The notes under the pieces are model-generated. The model saw nothing but the letters and a program-made list of their open reading frames with translations, was not told the origin of the DNA and searched no databases. Below, piece after piece: positions 16,808-27,335 of a stretch of DNA of 64,000 bases. The position numbers were made by a program, and so were the translations under genes. The DNA is taken from positions 62,001-126,000 of the forward strand of contig JANQAK010000004.1 in the NCBI GenBank assembly GCA_024707075.1, read 5' to 3'. This stretch comes from Afipia sp. (lineage in GTDB: Bacteria; Pseudomonadota; Alphaproteobacteria; Rhizobiales; Xanthobacteraceae). The first letter of the stretch is position 1. Every line of letters begins with the position of its first letter.

Positions 16808-16945
16808 ATGACACTGTATCAGCTTTTCATGTGCTGGCTGATCGTCAACGAACTCGTCGTGGTCGTGGTCATCTTGCGCGCGGCGGATCGGAAAGGTTCG
16901 GCGGCACCGGCTACGGAGAGCCGTGCGATGCGACCAGTCCGCTAG
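16808..16945 (+). CDS. 45-residue single-pass membrane protein in the ExbBD-TonB operon
   Basis: A short frame starting at ATG 16808, with GGGAG seven bases upstream, encodes MTLYQLFMCWLIVNELVVVV and continues VILRAADRKGSAAP. One clear membrane helix (residues 4-23) is followed by a basic, probably cytoplasmic tail. It fills the otherwise empty gap between exbD and the next gene, and both flanks are same-strand operon genes. No family recognised. It may be a small accessory subunit of the ExbBD motor, which is inference from size and position. Confidence 0.6.
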   Translation: MTLYQLFMCWLIVNELVVVVVILRAADRKGSAAPATESRAMRPVR

Positions 16946-16964
16946 TGAAGTGAGGGAGGATCAG

Positions 16965-17534
16965 ATGCAGGCCGCATCCACGCAGAATATTGCCGAACTC
17001 GCCGGTCCCGGCGGAGGGCTGCTGCCGCGTCTGCGGGCGTGGTTCGCAAGAGGCACCACGATGTATGCGGCCGTGCTTCGTCACGATGGCGCGGCGGAGG
17101 ATGCGCGGGTGGTCGATACCAGTGTCCGTAATGGGGGTGTCGATCGGCGTGGCGGCACGATGCAGGCCGGCGTGCCTGCGCCGGAGCAGGGCGCTCAACG
17201 GCCGACAGCCGTCCTGTTGCCGTTTCCGATTCACGGCGAGGCGCTGATGGTCAGGCTGGCGGAGCAGTTGCGCGCGCGCATTGCACGCAGTGGCGTCAAT
17301 CGCGATTCATTCGTGTTGACGATGTGGCGGCGGCAGTATGTGCGCCTCATCATCGATGGCGCGGCTCAACTCGAGTTTTGCCCCGAGACGGACATCTATC
17401 GTCTTGTCATCGGCACCGAGCGAGACATACGGATCATCGTCGAGACAACGGATTTCGACTCCGTGGTGAGATTCATCGCGCAGTATGTCACCGACCGCCT
17501 TTCCGGTGAGTTGACAGGAGAGGTCGCGTCGTGA
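16965..17534 (+). CDS. Unrecognised cytoplasmic protein of the TPS operon
   Basis: A 189-residue protein from ATG 16965, preceded by GGGAGGA. The first ~85 residues are low-complexity and probably unstructured; the rest is a compact domain beginning RPTAVLLPFPIHGEALMVRL, with RDSFVLTMWRRQYVRLIID and IYRLVIGTERDIRIIVETTD. There is no signal peptide or membrane segment. It overlaps the tonB start (GTGA at 17531), indicating translational coupling. No known family recognised; the context implies a role in TPS energising or assembly. Confidence 0.65.
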   Translation: MQAASTQNIAELAGPGGGLLPRLRAWFARGTTMYAAVLRHDGAAEDARVVDTSVRNGGVDRRGGTMQAGVPAPEQGAQRPTAVLLPFPIHGEALMVRLAEQLRARIARSGVNRDSFVLTMWRRQYVRLIIDGAAQLEFCPETDIYRLVIGTERDIRIIVETTDFDSVVRFIAQYVTDRLSGELTGEVAS

Positions 17535-18280
17535 GCCTGCTGGCCAAAATCAGGAATCGGCTGAACGTAAAAGCGGACACCTCGGCCAACGAGGATGGCG
17601 AGGGCCGCAAGCCGAATCTGCGCTATGGCGGGGCGCTGGCCGCGATCGCGCTGGTGCTGAGCGGGACCATTTATCTGTTCGTCGGCCACGACGACGCTCC
17701 GCTGCCGCGCCAGGTGCGCGAACTGGCCGTCACCGTGGTGGTGCCGCCCCCGCCACCTCCACCGCCCCCGCAGAAGTTGCCCGAGCAGAAGATGATCGAG
17801 CAGCCCAAGATGGCGGAACCCGAATTCAAGGAAGACAAGCCGGTCGACACGCCAAAGGATGAGCCGGCCAAAGATGCCAAGAACGACGATGCGCCGGGGC
17901 CGCTCTCGCTTGACGCGATGGCGACTGGACCGGGCGATCTGTTCAATCTTGGCGGTAAGCCTGGCGGCAGCCCGTATGGTGGAGGGGGCGGCGGCGGTAG
18001 TCGCTGGGGGTGGTACGGCTCGATTGTGACCGCGCAGGTGGAGTCCGCGCTGCGTTCCAACCCCAAGACCCGTCTGGTGGTTGCGACTATCCAGATCCGA
18101 CTGTGGGCCGATGGCTCGGGCCGGATAACCAGGGTTGTTCTGACGCCATCGACTGGTGATGCCGAGGTTGATGCAGCGATTCGAAACGAGGTGCTTGGTG
18201 GCCTCGCGCTCCGCGAACCTCCGCCCAAAGACATGCCGATGCCGATCGTTACGCGCTGGATCGCGCGGCGTCCGAGTTGA
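17531..18280 (+). CDS. tonB: TonB-family energy transducer of the TPS operon
   Basis: A 249-residue TonB-like protein. GTG 17531 overlaps the upstream stop. It has a cytoplasmic N-terminus, one membrane helix (about residues 35-51, GALAAIALVLSGTIYLF), a polyproline stretch (VVPPPPPPPPPQK), a Lys/Glu/Pro linker, a Gly-rich hinge and a C-terminal TonB domain. The latter has SIVTAQVESALRSNP, IQIRLWADGSGRITRVVL and REPPPKDMPMP. That end motif recurs in the proteins at 35535 and 39322. It probably couples the ExbBD motor to an outer-membrane partner, possibly the porin or TpsB. Confidence 0.88.
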   Translation: MSLLAKIRNRLNVKADTSANEDGEGRKPNLRYGGALAAIALVLSGTIYLFVGHDDAPLPRQVRELAVTVVVPPPPPPPPPQKLPEQKMIEQPKMAEPEFKEDKPVDTPKDEPAKDAKNDDAPGPLSLDAMATGPGDLFNLGGKPGGSPYGGGGGGGSRWGWYGSIVTAQVESALRSNPKTRLVVATIQIRLWADGSGRITRVVLTPSTGDAEVDAAIRNEVLGGLALREPPPKDMPMPIVTRWIARRPS

Positions 18281-18297
18281 GCTTCCGAGAAAGAACC

Positions 18298-20199
18298 ATG
18301 CGTAGAGTGACTGGGGGACTAATGTCTATGACTATGTTGAATGTGCACCAGCGACCGATGTCGCTTGCTGTCTCGTTATGTGCGCTGATGTGTGCATCGT
18401 CGGCATTCGCTCAAAACGCGATAAGCGAGGACAACACTCGGGCGAGCCGGGAGCCGTCACGGAGACCGACCGTCTCGCAATCAGCGCCGACATCACCGAG
18501 CACGACCGTCAACCTGCTCAATCTCATGGTGAAGCGCAAGATTGTTTCCCAGGAGGAGGCCGACGCCCTGATCAAACAGGCTGATAATGAAGCTTATGTA
18601 TCACGTCAGGCTGCGAAGGATGCGACGGCCAAGGCTGACGAGGCGGCCAAAGCCGCAACGGTGGCCACAGCGGCCGCCAATCCTCCTGGAACTAGGCATG
18701 TTGCCTATGTCCCGGAAATCGTCAAACGACAGTTACGCGAAGACATTAAACGGGAGGTGATGGCAAAGGCTGAAAAAGAAAACTGGGCGTCGCCTGGCCT
18801 CTATCCGGAATGGGCGCAACGTATCCACTTCTATGGGGATGCGCGCGCACGCTATCAGGGCGCTTTCTTTCCGACCGGAAACAATCCGCTCGGCCTTTAC
18901 AACTTCAATGCCATCAACACCGGCTCGCCCTTCGACAACAGCATAGGCAATCCGTACTACTCACCGACTTATAACACGGCGGAGAACCGCGATCAGTTCC
19001 GTTTCCGCGCGCGGCTCGGCATGGATGCGGACCTGTCCCATGGCTTCACCGTCGGTTTGCGGCTTGCCACGGGCGAGAACAGCTCACCGGTTTCGACCAA
19101 CCAGACATTCGGAGCAAACGGGGGCAATTTTTCGAAGTATGCGCTTTGGCTCGATCGTGCAAACCTCAAATGGAAAAACGAAGACCTTGCACTATCAATC
19201 GGTAGGTTCGACAGCCCGTTCTGGTCGCCGACCGACCTCGTCTGGCACCGCGACCTTGGATTTGACGGGTTCGCTTTTCAGGCCAAGCACGAAGTCGTGC
19301 AGGGCTTCACGCCTTTCGTGGCTGCGGGTGCGTTCCCGATCTACAACACCGACTTCAATGCCGGCATTAACCTCAGCACTCGGGGTGCCAGCGCCGGTGA
19401 TCCCAACGCGGGCCTGCCGAGAAAGTTCGCGAGTCAAGACAAGTGGCTGTTTGGCGCTCAGGCCGGGCTGAAGGGCAAGGTTGATGAGGTCCATTCGTTC
19501 ACCATGGGCGCTGCCTATTACGACTTCACCAAGGTCCAGGGTCGCCTCTCTAGGCCATGCACTGTGGCCTCCACTGCAGACGTTTGCGACACCGACATCC
19601 TGCGTCCGTCCTTCGCGCAGAAAGGCAACACCTACATGCTGCTGCGCGATATCATCGCGGATCCAATCGGAATCGGGAACGACAATGGCACGAAGAGCCA
19701 GTACCAGTATTTTGGGCTCGCAAGCCAGTATCGTCCTCTGGTCGTTAGCGGTCAGTTCGACTTCGGCGAATTCCATCCGACCCACATCGTCGTTGATGGC
19801 GAGTACGTGATCAACACTGCCTTTAATCGTGCCCTGTTGAACCAGATCGCGGTGAACAATCGCGGCCCTGATATCGCGAAGGACGTGCCAGGCCCCTTCC
19901 AAGGCGGAAACCAGGGTTGGCTCGCGCGCGTGACCGTCGGCGACAAGCAGATCAAGCGGTTCGGCGATTGGAGTGTTCATGCCGGTTACAAGTACCTCGA
20001 ATCGGATGCGACCATCGACGCGTTCGTGGACTCCGATTTCGGTCTTGGCGGCACCAACCTCAAAGGTTATTTCGTCGGCGCGAACGTCGGTCTCAGCGAC
20101 AATGTCTGGGCCAGCCTGCGCTGGATGAGCGCAAATAGTATCGCCGGCGCGAGTTATGCCGTCGATGTTCTCCAAGTTGACGTCAGCGCGAAATTCTAA
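18298..20199 (+). CDS. Putative outer-membrane porin with periplasmic coiled coil
   Basis: About 633 residues. The signal peptide ends CASSAFAQNA; ATG 18298 is chosen, though TTG 18277 and ATG 18322 are also in frame. A periplasmic N-domain holds VNLLNLMVKRKIVSQEEADA and an Ala/Lys-rich coiled coil. From ~175 a barrel of the putative-porin (PF16930-like) type follows: WAQRIHFYGDARARYQGAF, FRFRARLGMDADLSHGF, LALSIGRFDSPFWSPTDLVW. It ends VDVLQVDVSAKF with terminal phenylalanine. It is co-encoded with TonB/ExbBD but has no TonB-dependent plug domain. Confidence 0.82.
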   Translation: MRRVTGGLMSMTMLNVHQRPMSLAVSLCALMCASSAFAQNAISEDNTRASREPSRRPTVSQSAPTSPSTTVNLLNLMVKRKIVSQEEADALIKQADNEAYVSRQAAKDATAKADEAAKAATVATAAANPPGTRHVAYVPEIVKRQLREDIKREVMAKAEKENWASPGLYPEWAQRIHFYGDARARYQGAFFPTGNNPLGLYNFNAINTGSPFDNSIGNPYYSPTYNTAENRDQFRFRARLGMDADLSHGFTVGLRLATGENSSPVSTNQTFGANGGNFSKYALWLDRANLKWKNEDLALSIGRFDSPFWSPTDLVWHRDLGFDGFAFQAKHEVVQGFTPFVAAGAFPIYNTDFNAGINLSTRGASAGDPNAGLPRKFASQDKWLFGAQAGLKGKVDEVHSFTMGAAYYDFTKVQGRLSRPCTVASTADVCDTDILRPSFAQKGNTYMLLRDIIADPIGIGNDNGTKSQYQYFGLASQYRPLVVSGQFDFGEFHPTHIVVDGEYVINTAFNRALLNQIAVNNRGPDIAKDVPGPFQGGNQGWLARVTVGDKQIKRFGDWSVHAGYKYLESDATIDAFVDSDFGLGGTNLKGYFVGANVGLSDNVWASLRWMSANSIAGASYAVDVLQVDVSAKF

Positions 20200-20201
20200 T
20201 C

Positions 20202-20807
20202 ATGACCAGGCGAATCTTCATTGTCGTGGCGACTGTGATAGCGGCTCTTGGCGCGGTCGCGAGCGCCCCTGCACAGTCGCAGTCGGAGGCCGATCGTCTG
20301 CGCGATGCATTGCGTGCTGCGACGGCGCAGGCCCGCCAGCTCGAGGACGAGCGTGCCGCGCTTCAGGGCAAGATCGCTGAGGCCGAACGCGAGAAGGCAG
20401 CGGCCAAGGCCCAGATCGATGCCGCGAAAGCCGAGGTGCGGCGAGTCCGGAAGGAGCAGCGTGAGGCGATCGATGAGTTCAACAGACGGCTCGCTGAGCG
20501 AGATGAGACGCTCGAGAAATGGAAAGCCGCCTATGAAGAGGCCGCGACTGTTGCCCGCACCAAGGACGCCGAGCGTGCAAGGTTCGAAGGCGAGGCCAAG
20601 GCCTACAAGGCAAGCGCAAAAAGCTGTGGCGGCAAGAACAAGGAACTCCTGAAGGCCGGTGGCGAGCTGCTGGAGCGCTACAAGTCAGTGACCGTCGGCG
20701 ACGCATTCGTAGCGCAGGAGCCGATGTTCGGCCTGGGTCGGGTCGAAGTGCAAAACCAGATTCAGACCACCTGCGACCGGATCCTCGACCAGCGGGTGCA
20801 ACAGTGA
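20202..20807 (+). CDS. Periplasmic coiled-coil protein of the TPS operon
   Basis: A 201-residue protein with a signal peptide (FIVVATVIAALGAVASAPAQS) and a long Ala/Glu/Lys/Arg-rich coiled coil over about residues 28-130 (EADRLRDALRAATAQARQLE and onward). A small C-terminal domain with two cysteines follows (SAKSCGGKNKELL, IQTTCDRILDQ). It begins three bases after the porin stop and overlaps the following gene's possible start. No named family recognised. A periplasmic scaffold or chaperone role for exoprotein export fits the context but is inference. Confidence 0.7.
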   Translation: MTRRIFIVVATVIAALGAVASAPAQSQSEADRLRDALRAATAQARQLEDERAALQGKIAEAEREKAAAKAQIDAAKAEVRRVRKEQREAIDEFNRRLAERDETLEKWKAAYEEAATVARTKDAERARFEGEAKAYKASAKSCGGKNKELLKAGGELLERYKSVTVGDAFVAQEPMFGLGRVEVQNQIQTTCDRILDQRVQQ

Positions 20808-20833
20808 TGAACTGTGAAACAAGGAGCAGGGGC

Positions 20834-21853
20834 GTGACGAACTGCATCGCAATGCTGACGCGGGTCGCCGCGGGAGTGATCATGCTCTGTGGCCTAGCAA
20901 CGCAAGGCGGTGCGCAGACGCCGCGACCGGCCCAGCCGGCCCAGGCAAGACCCGTTGTGGTGCAAACGGCGCCGGCGACCCAACCTGCGTTCACGGCCGT
21001 GACCCAAGGCGCGGTCCCACCACGCACGAGGTCGGCCGACATCGTCGCGCGGGTTGGCAACTCCGAGGTCTCGATCGAGGAGATCATGGCCTATGTCGCA
21101 AACCTCAGCGCGCGCGAGCAGGCCGCGGTCAACCAGGATCCGGCATTGTTGAGCCAGGCCGTCCGCGCGCTCCTCGCCAACCGCCTAGTCCTGCAGGAGC
21201 TGCTTTCCAAGAAGTGGGATCAGCAGCCGAACGTCGCGGCGCAGCTTGATCGCTTGCGGGAGACCGCGCTGGCCGAACTCTATTTGCAGTCGGTCTCCGT
21301 GCCGCCGGCAAATTATCCGAGCGACGACGAACTGCAGAAGGTCTACGACGCCAACCGGGACGCTCTCTTGGTGCCGCGTCAGTTTCAGCTCGCGCAGATC
21401 TTCGTAGCTGTACCCAAAGGCAGCGATAGGGCGGCCGAGGACAACGCAAAAAAGGTGGTTGACGATCTTCAGCGGAAGCTGAAAGTCGGGAGCGACTTCG
21501 CCGGCCTCGCTAACGAGAACGGTGCAAAGAATGGCGGAGATCTTGGGTGGATCGCCGAGCAGCAAATTCGTCCTGAAATTCGCAATCAAGTCATGGGGCT
21601 TGCGAAGAATGCCCTCTCTGAGCCGATCAGACTGGACGACGGTTGGCATATTCTCAAGCTGATCGACACGAAAGCGTCCTATACGCGCACGCTGCCTGAA
21701 GTAAAGGAAGCGCTCGTTCAGCAAATGCGCAGCGAACAGGCGTCCGTCCTGCGCCGCGCCTATCTTGCCGATCTCCTCAAGAAGTCGCCGCCCGCCATCA
21801 ACGAGATCGCCTTGTCCAAGGTCTTGCACGACGCCAGCGGGGCGAAACGGTGA
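20834..21853 (+). CDS. Periplasmic parvulin-type peptidyl-prolyl isomerase/chaperone
   Basis: About 339 residues. GTG 20834 follows AAGGAG and gives a good signal peptide (VAAGVIMLCGLATQGGAQ); an in-frame GTG at 20804 overlaps the previous gene. A SurA/PrsA-like N-domain starts VARVGNSEVSIEEIM. The parvulin domain is at about 190-290: PRQFQLAQIFVAV, FAGLANENGAKNGGDLGWI, KNALSEPIRLDDGWHILKLI. It probably keeps TpsA or porin unfolded, or aids folding, in the periplasm. A parvulin gene also accompanies pdtA in the Pseudomonas system. Confidence 0.9.
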   Translation: MTNCIAMLTRVAAGVIMLCGLATQGGAQTPRPAQPAQARPVVVQTAPATQPAFTAVTQGAVPPRTRSADIVARVGNSEVSIEEIMAYVANLSAREQAAVNQDPALLSQAVRALLANRLVLQELLSKKWDQQPNVAAQLDRLRETALAELYLQSVSVPPANYPSDDELQKVYDANRDALLVPRQFQLAQIFVAVPKGSDRAAEDNAKKVVDDLQRKLKVGSDFAGLANENGAKNGGDLGWIAEQQIRPEIRNQVMGLAKNALSEPIRLDDGWHILKLIDTKASYTRTLPEVKEALVQQMRSEQASVLRRAYLADLLKKSPPAINEIALSKVLHDASGAKR

Positions 21854-21934
21854 GGGGTGCGATGTCGTCAGTATTGAGAAGGGATATCGAGACGATTCTG
21901 AAGGGCGCTTGCTGCTCGCGGCTATAGGAGCGAG

Positions 21935-22627
21935 GTGGCGTCCATATGGCGTAGAGGCGAGCTCCGTCCAGGAAGTGCGCTCGCCATCCAGTTTGGCGAG
22001 GCCACCGCGGCTGGATCGAACGGCCATTCGCGGCTGTTCATTGATGGCATCGTCCAAATCAACGCGGACGAGCAGGCCTCTCAAGGTCTGGTCCATCTGG
22101 TGATCGAGAAGGCGGACCAGGTGATCACCGACCGTTCACTTGAGCTTAGCTTGAAGATTGATCTGCATTTGGCCATAGACGCAAACTGTCGCTTGCCGAA
22201 TGAATTGCGACTTGGCGTGTCCGCAATTCAAAGCGGATACGCCTATCGGCATCTTGTGGGGTTGCTCGCGGATGCCAATGAGACCATCAGGTCTCTCCCG
22301 CTTGGTCAGCAACGGAGAAGTGGCGGTAGCCCAGCCGCGAGCATCGAAGCACGTATGGTCGGCGATCTCGCTATCGGTCGCACTGGGCTTGCGCAGTCGA
22401 GTCTGCAGACCTTCTCGCAAAATTACCGGGACAGTGTGCTTTCCGCCTGTAATTGGCTGCAACAACGCGCTCTGCCGGAGCTTCGACTCGTCATGCGTGA
22501 CCTGGCGGGAACGCGATACGGATCCAAGCGTCAGCCGGGTCGGTCTCCGATCGCGAACGACCCTGTTGGCATTCCCGGGTTCCATGAAGCAACCAACTCG
22601 GTTCTCGAACCGCAGACGGCCCAATAA
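21935..22627 (+). CDS. Unrecognised protein between the isomerase and YbjN genes
   Basis: A 230-residue frame from GTG 21935, with GGAG four bases upstream. Codon usage matches its neighbours. The central part reads LFIDGIVQINADEQASQGLV and SLELSLKIDLHLAIDANCRL, alternating like a beta-sandwich. The N-terminus has no signal peptide and the C-terminal ~60 residues look disordered. The preceding ~80 bases also contain coding-like fragments in another frame, so the true start could be upstream with a frameshift. No family recognised. Confidence 0.5.
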   Translation: MASIWRRGELRPGSALAIQFGEATAAGSNGHSRLFIDGIVQINADEQASQGLVHLVIEKADQVITDRSLELSLKIDLHLAIDANCRLPNELRLGVSAIQSGYAYRHLVGLLADANETIRSLPLGQQRRSGGSPAASIEARMVGDLAIGRTGLAQSSLQTFSQNYRDSVLSACNWLQQRALPELRLVMRDLAGTRYGSKRQPGRSPIANDPVGIPGFHEATNSVLEPQTAQ

Positions 22628-22668
22628 TTGGGCTGCTTGACATCGATCATCTTTCAGGGAGACCGCAC

Positions 22669-23184
22669 GTGACCGAAACGATCCTCACCGAAATCACTCT
22701 TCAGGCGTTGCGCGAGGCGTTCCAGGACGCCGGCTTCCGCGTCGAAGAGCTGAACGATCCGGTAGCCAATCTGCCGTATCTTCGTTCCGCAACCGGTGGC
22801 ATGCCGTTCGATGTTCGCCCCGGCAACCGCTCGGCGATCGGGACCGACAGATATGTGGATGTCGGCTTGATCACCGTGTTCCAGGTACAGGGCGAACTCC
22901 CACTTGAGATCGTCAACCGCTGGAATGCGACGCGCCGTTTCGGTCGCGTTCAAATAAGTCCGCCATTCCTAGCCCTGCATTTAGATATCTCTGTAGCGGG
23001 CGGTGTTACGCATCGATTTCTGCGCACCCAGCTTGAGCTCTGGGACCATCTGATCCAGCAGCTCATCAGCTATCTTCGTGACGAGCTGCAGAAGCTTCCG
23101 GCAGCAGGATCCGCTGTATCGGCAGATCAAAACGCGACACCGGAAATGATCCGATCCAGCTTCGAGTTGCCCGCTGACGCATAA
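22669..23184 (+). CDS. YbjN-domain protein (type III secretion chaperone-like fold)
   Basis: A 171-residue protein from GTG 22669 (AGGGAG upstream). It has YbjN features: LQALREAFQDAGFRVEEL at the start, FDVRPGNRSAI, VDVGLITVFQVQGELPLEIV and NRWNATRRFGRVQI, then LHLDISVAGGVTHRFLRTQL. YbjN folds resemble secretion chaperones. Its position immediately before the giant exoprotein gene suggests it may bind or escort TpsA, which is inference. Cytoplasmic; no signal peptide. Confidence 0.8.
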   Translation: MTETILTEITLQALREAFQDAGFRVEELNDPVANLPYLRSATGGMPFDVRPGNRSAIGTDRYVDVGLITVFQVQGELPLEIVNRWNATRRFGRVQISPPFLALHLDISVAGGVTHRFLRTQLELWDHLIQQLISYLRDELQKLPAAGSAVSADQNATPEMIRSSFELPADA

Positions 23185-23233
23185 AGCAGCCCACGATAAC
23201 CGTAAGATGCGCACAGCCTAACAGGAGACCGCC

Positions 23234-26200
23234 ATGTCCGTCCGCCGCTCCCATCGTCGTCACCGGAAGCACAACCGCAGCAATGAAAGCAGTGGAGTGA
23301 GCGCGGTGCGGAGCGGGGGATATTTCAGGCTGTCGCGCAGCGCGCTGCTTGCCAGCGCAAGCATCATGGTTCTGACGCTGGCATCACCGGCGCGCGCGGT
23401 GCCGATCGGGCAAGGCTCGGGATCAGCAGCATCGCCACTATCTGCCGCGACCTACGCGGCACAGCAGGCACAGCAGCAAGCACAACGGGCAGCAGAGCAG
23501 GCGCAGCGCGCGATGTCGCGGGCACGAAATATTCTGCAGGACATGCAGTCGGCACAGGTAGCAGCGCGTGCGGCTGCGCAGCAGGCCACGTCAGTGGTGC
23601 CCAATGGTTTGACTGCGGGAGGTCTCGTGGCCAATCCCGATCCGGCCTTCAAATGGACCGGCGCCAACGGGCCGACACAGACGACATCCGGGGATCGGAC
23701 CATCGTCACCATCCAGCAGACCGAGCAGAAGGCGATCGCCAACTGGACGAGCTTCAACGTCGGAGCGAAGACGACGGTCAATTTCGATCAGCAGGACGCA
23801 AGCTGGAGCATCCTCAATCGCGTGCAGGATCCGAGCCTCGCGCCAAGCAGTATCCTCGGGACCATCAACGCCAAGGGTACTGTCTACGTCATCAACCAAA
23901 GCGGCATCATTTTCGGCGGCACAAGCCAGATCAATGTCGGATCCTTGGTGGCCTCATCGCTCTGGCTCAACCAAAGCCTTTATGCGAATGGAATTCTAAA
24001 CAACTCCACTGGAGAGTTCCAGTTCTCAGCTTTGCCGACCATTAAACCTCCGACCGATCCACTCGACACGGCGCCGTCTGTCGGCGCGGTCGGCGAGGTC
24101 GTCGTCGAAAAAGGCGCGTTCCTAAACGCCGCTACCTCGGGCGCGCACCAGGGCGGGCGCATCATGCTACTCGGTCCCAACGTCAGGAACGAAGGCGTGA
24201 TCTCGACGCCGGACGGCCAGACCATTCTCGCAGCGGGCCTTCAGGTCGCGATCCGTGCGCATGACGCCAGTGATCCTAGCTTGCGCGGTCTCGATGTTTT
24301 CGTCGGCAAGGTTAGCGATCCTTCGCTTGGCGTTGTTGATACTGCAGGGAGCAGCCTGGCGGCGCGCGGTGTCATATGGAACGGCGGCTTAATTACCGCC
24401 CCGCTTGGCAACATCAGCCTAAACGGCGCGGCCATATATCAGGATGGAGTGACGCTGGCTACCACCTCGGTCGCGCTCAACGGACGGATCGATATCAACG
24501 CGGCCTACGACGCCGCCATCTTCTATGGGTTGCCGGGCGGGGCGTCGTTAAAGGACATCTATCCCGAAGGATTATACTTGGCACCGCGCAAAACAGGCTT
24601 GGTTGAATTCGGGTCGCGGAGCCTGACCTCGGTCCTGCCGGAGATCGACAGCACAGAAACTGTACAGCTTTCCTCACTTCAACAGAAATCCCAGATCAAT
24701 GTGCTGGGAAGCGCAATCCATCTCAAAAACGGGACGGACACCGGCGGAACATTAGTGGGAGCAACGATTCTCGCGCCGTCCGGCAAAGTTAGTATGAGTG
24801 CCGGCGAATTCCTCGATCTCGGTGATGCAGATATTGCAGATGAATATCGCACAACCAGGCTGCCCGGGATATCGCAGTTCTTTACGCCCTCCGGCAAGAA
24901 TGGCGTTCTCCATCAAATCTATCTTGACTCCGGTGCGCTGATCGACGTCTCCGGCCTGGTGAACGTCCCGGAATCGGTCGCCAACACCGTGATCCAGGCG
25001 GAGCTGCGCGCGGCTCAACTCGCCGACTCGCCGTTACAGCGCGATGGCGCACTGCGCGGCGCCACCGTCTGGGTGGATCTGCTGCAAAGCGGCGTCTTCA
25101 ACGGCAAGAGCTACATCGGCACACCGTTTGCCGACATTGCCGGCTTTATCGATCTCGTCCCGCACACAGTGGCGCAGCTCTCAGTCAACGGCGGCTCCGT
25201 GAACCTGAACGCGGGCGATGCTGTGGTGGTGCGCGATGGCGCCCGCATCAGTGTGGCGGGCGGGTCGATCGCCTATCAAGGCGGATATGTTCACGAGCAG
25301 TCGCAGCTCCTTCTGCAGGACGGCGGCTACGTGGCGCTGTCTCAAGCAACCCCTGATCGTGTCTATACTGGATTGGCTGGCGGATTCACGCGCAGTCACT
25401 CGCGCTGGGGGAGGACGGAAACATATTCGAGTTCGCTGCGCCCGACGATGCAATATCGCGACGGCTTCATGAAGGGCGGCGACGGCGGAACGCTTTCGAT
25501 TATGGCGCCAGCGATGGTACTCGATGGTGCGCTCAATGGCGCCGTCTTGACTGGTCCCTATCAGTTGACGGCGGCTTCGGCTCCGAAGCCTTCGACGCTG
25601 AATCTCTTGTTGGGCAGTATAGCCGATTTCGAAGCAGGCAACGCCAAGCCATTTTTCACATCGAGCGCCGCTAACGCTCAGACGTTCAACGGAGTGTCGT
25701 TCGGCGTTGGCCCCGACATTATTCTGGGCGCGGCGCGCGCATCCGGCGGACCCGTCCCTACTGAGTTCTCCCAGCCTTTGGCCGCCGCAGACAACGCCAC
25801 ACTCAAGATTGATGCGTCTGTTTTCGGCGTCGACGGTTTCGGAATCGCTAATATCGACAATCAGAGTGGCCGGGTTTTGGTGCCCGCCGGAGTCAACCTC
25901 GGTTATGCCATCTCACCCTTGTCGGGACTCAGCATCACGGCGCGCGGTATCGACGTTCAGGGCGACATCACCTATCATGGGGGACAGGTTGTCCTGACGG
26001 GATCGTTGCTTCCGCTGGACTATCTGACGACGACACCGCCTTCCGTAACCAATCCTATTCGGTTCGAAGATCTGCCCTCCATCGTGGTATCGGGCCGCAT
26101 TGATGTGTCGGGTGCCGTCATCGACGCCGCACAGGCTGCAGCATCTCCACGGATCACTGCGGGGGGGGCGATCAATATCTCTGCAGGAGGAATAGGGATT

Positions 26201-27325
26201 GGGAGCCTCGGTTCTCACGTGCCACCGACGTCTTTTGCCTACCCAATGGGTATCGGTGGGAGCGTCTTGATTCGGGAAGGCAGCGTTCTCGACGTTTCAG
26301 GCGGCGTTCTCGTCAGCAGTTCGAGCAAAATTTCCTACGGTAATGCCGGAGCAATCAGCCTCCTCGGATTGGCTCCCTCTACCTTTAATGCGTTGATTGA
26401 AACGGCGCCGTGGATAGCAACCGGGGGCGGAACTGGCTCCTATCGAACAACGTTGCTTACCTCCGGTGAGTTGAGGGGGTTTTCCGGCGCAGCAGGCGGA
26501 TCGCTCGCGCTCCAGGGCAGGGCCTTCCAGATTGGTGGCGCGGCTGCCGAAGACGTGACTGTGATCTCGCCGGACTTCTTCGATCGAGGGGGCTTCAGCC
26601 GCTTCGCACTGACCGGGTACTCTGCGCTCGGCCCCGATGGAGTCACAGTTGTTCCCGGTATACATCTGGTCGCAGGGATAAAGATCGAGCCCAAGGTGCA
26701 GAAGGTCGCGGCATCTTTCAGCGGCTCGCATGAAATAGGGCTGTCGCCTTATCTGCCCGTGGATGAGCTCCGCGATCCGGTGTCACTGACGCTGAGGGCA
26801 ATCAACAACAGTTCCGCGCGTGGCGACATCCTCATAGGGGAAGGCGCTGCAATCTCGCTCAAGCCGGGTCGCACCGCCAATACGATCAAGGGCTCCTCCA
26901 TCGCCATCAGTGGTTCCACGGTCACCGTGCTTGGAACGCTGACTGCGCCCGGAGGGAAAATCTCGATTGCCGCGGGATCGACGGCAAAGATTAACGAGAG
27001 CGGCGAGACCCTTACGCATACGCTGCACCTGGGCGCCAACAGCAGCCTGAATGTGGCTGGCGCCACCGTGCTGATTCCGGATGCGCGCGGATTGCGCACT
27101 GGCGCGGTGCTTGCTGGTGGCAGTATCACGCTTCAGGGTGACATTGTTGCCGAGAAGGGCAGCACTCTCGATGTTTCCGGTACCCGTGGTGTTCTCGACC
27201 TCCCGTCGAGTGCTGGAAGCGGACTATCTGCTAAATCCGTGGCGACGTGGATAGAGAGCGATGGTGGCTTGTTGTCGATCATAAGCTCGGGATTGCTGGT
27301 CGTCGAGATCTACGCTCCGCGGTAA
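23234..27325 (+). pseudogene. Giant filamentous-haemagglutinin-type exoprotein (TpsA, PdtA-like), N-terminal part before frameshift 1
   Basis: The first 1,363 residues of a TpsA. An extended basic signal peptide (start MSVRRSHRRHRKHNRSN, core ALLASASIMVLTLASPARA) is followed by a Gln/Ala coiled segment. The TPS secretion domain is at ~120-260, with IANWTSFNVGAKTTVNFDQ and the NQSGIIFGG motif that takes the place of NPNGI. Beta-helical repeats follow. Near 27303-27325 coding moves to the +1 frame (GLLVVE then STLRGNAGG), so this part ends at a premature TAA. TpsA would be exported by the TpsB at 12506 to the cell surface. Confidence 0.88.
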
Positions 27326-27335
27326 TGCCGGCGGC

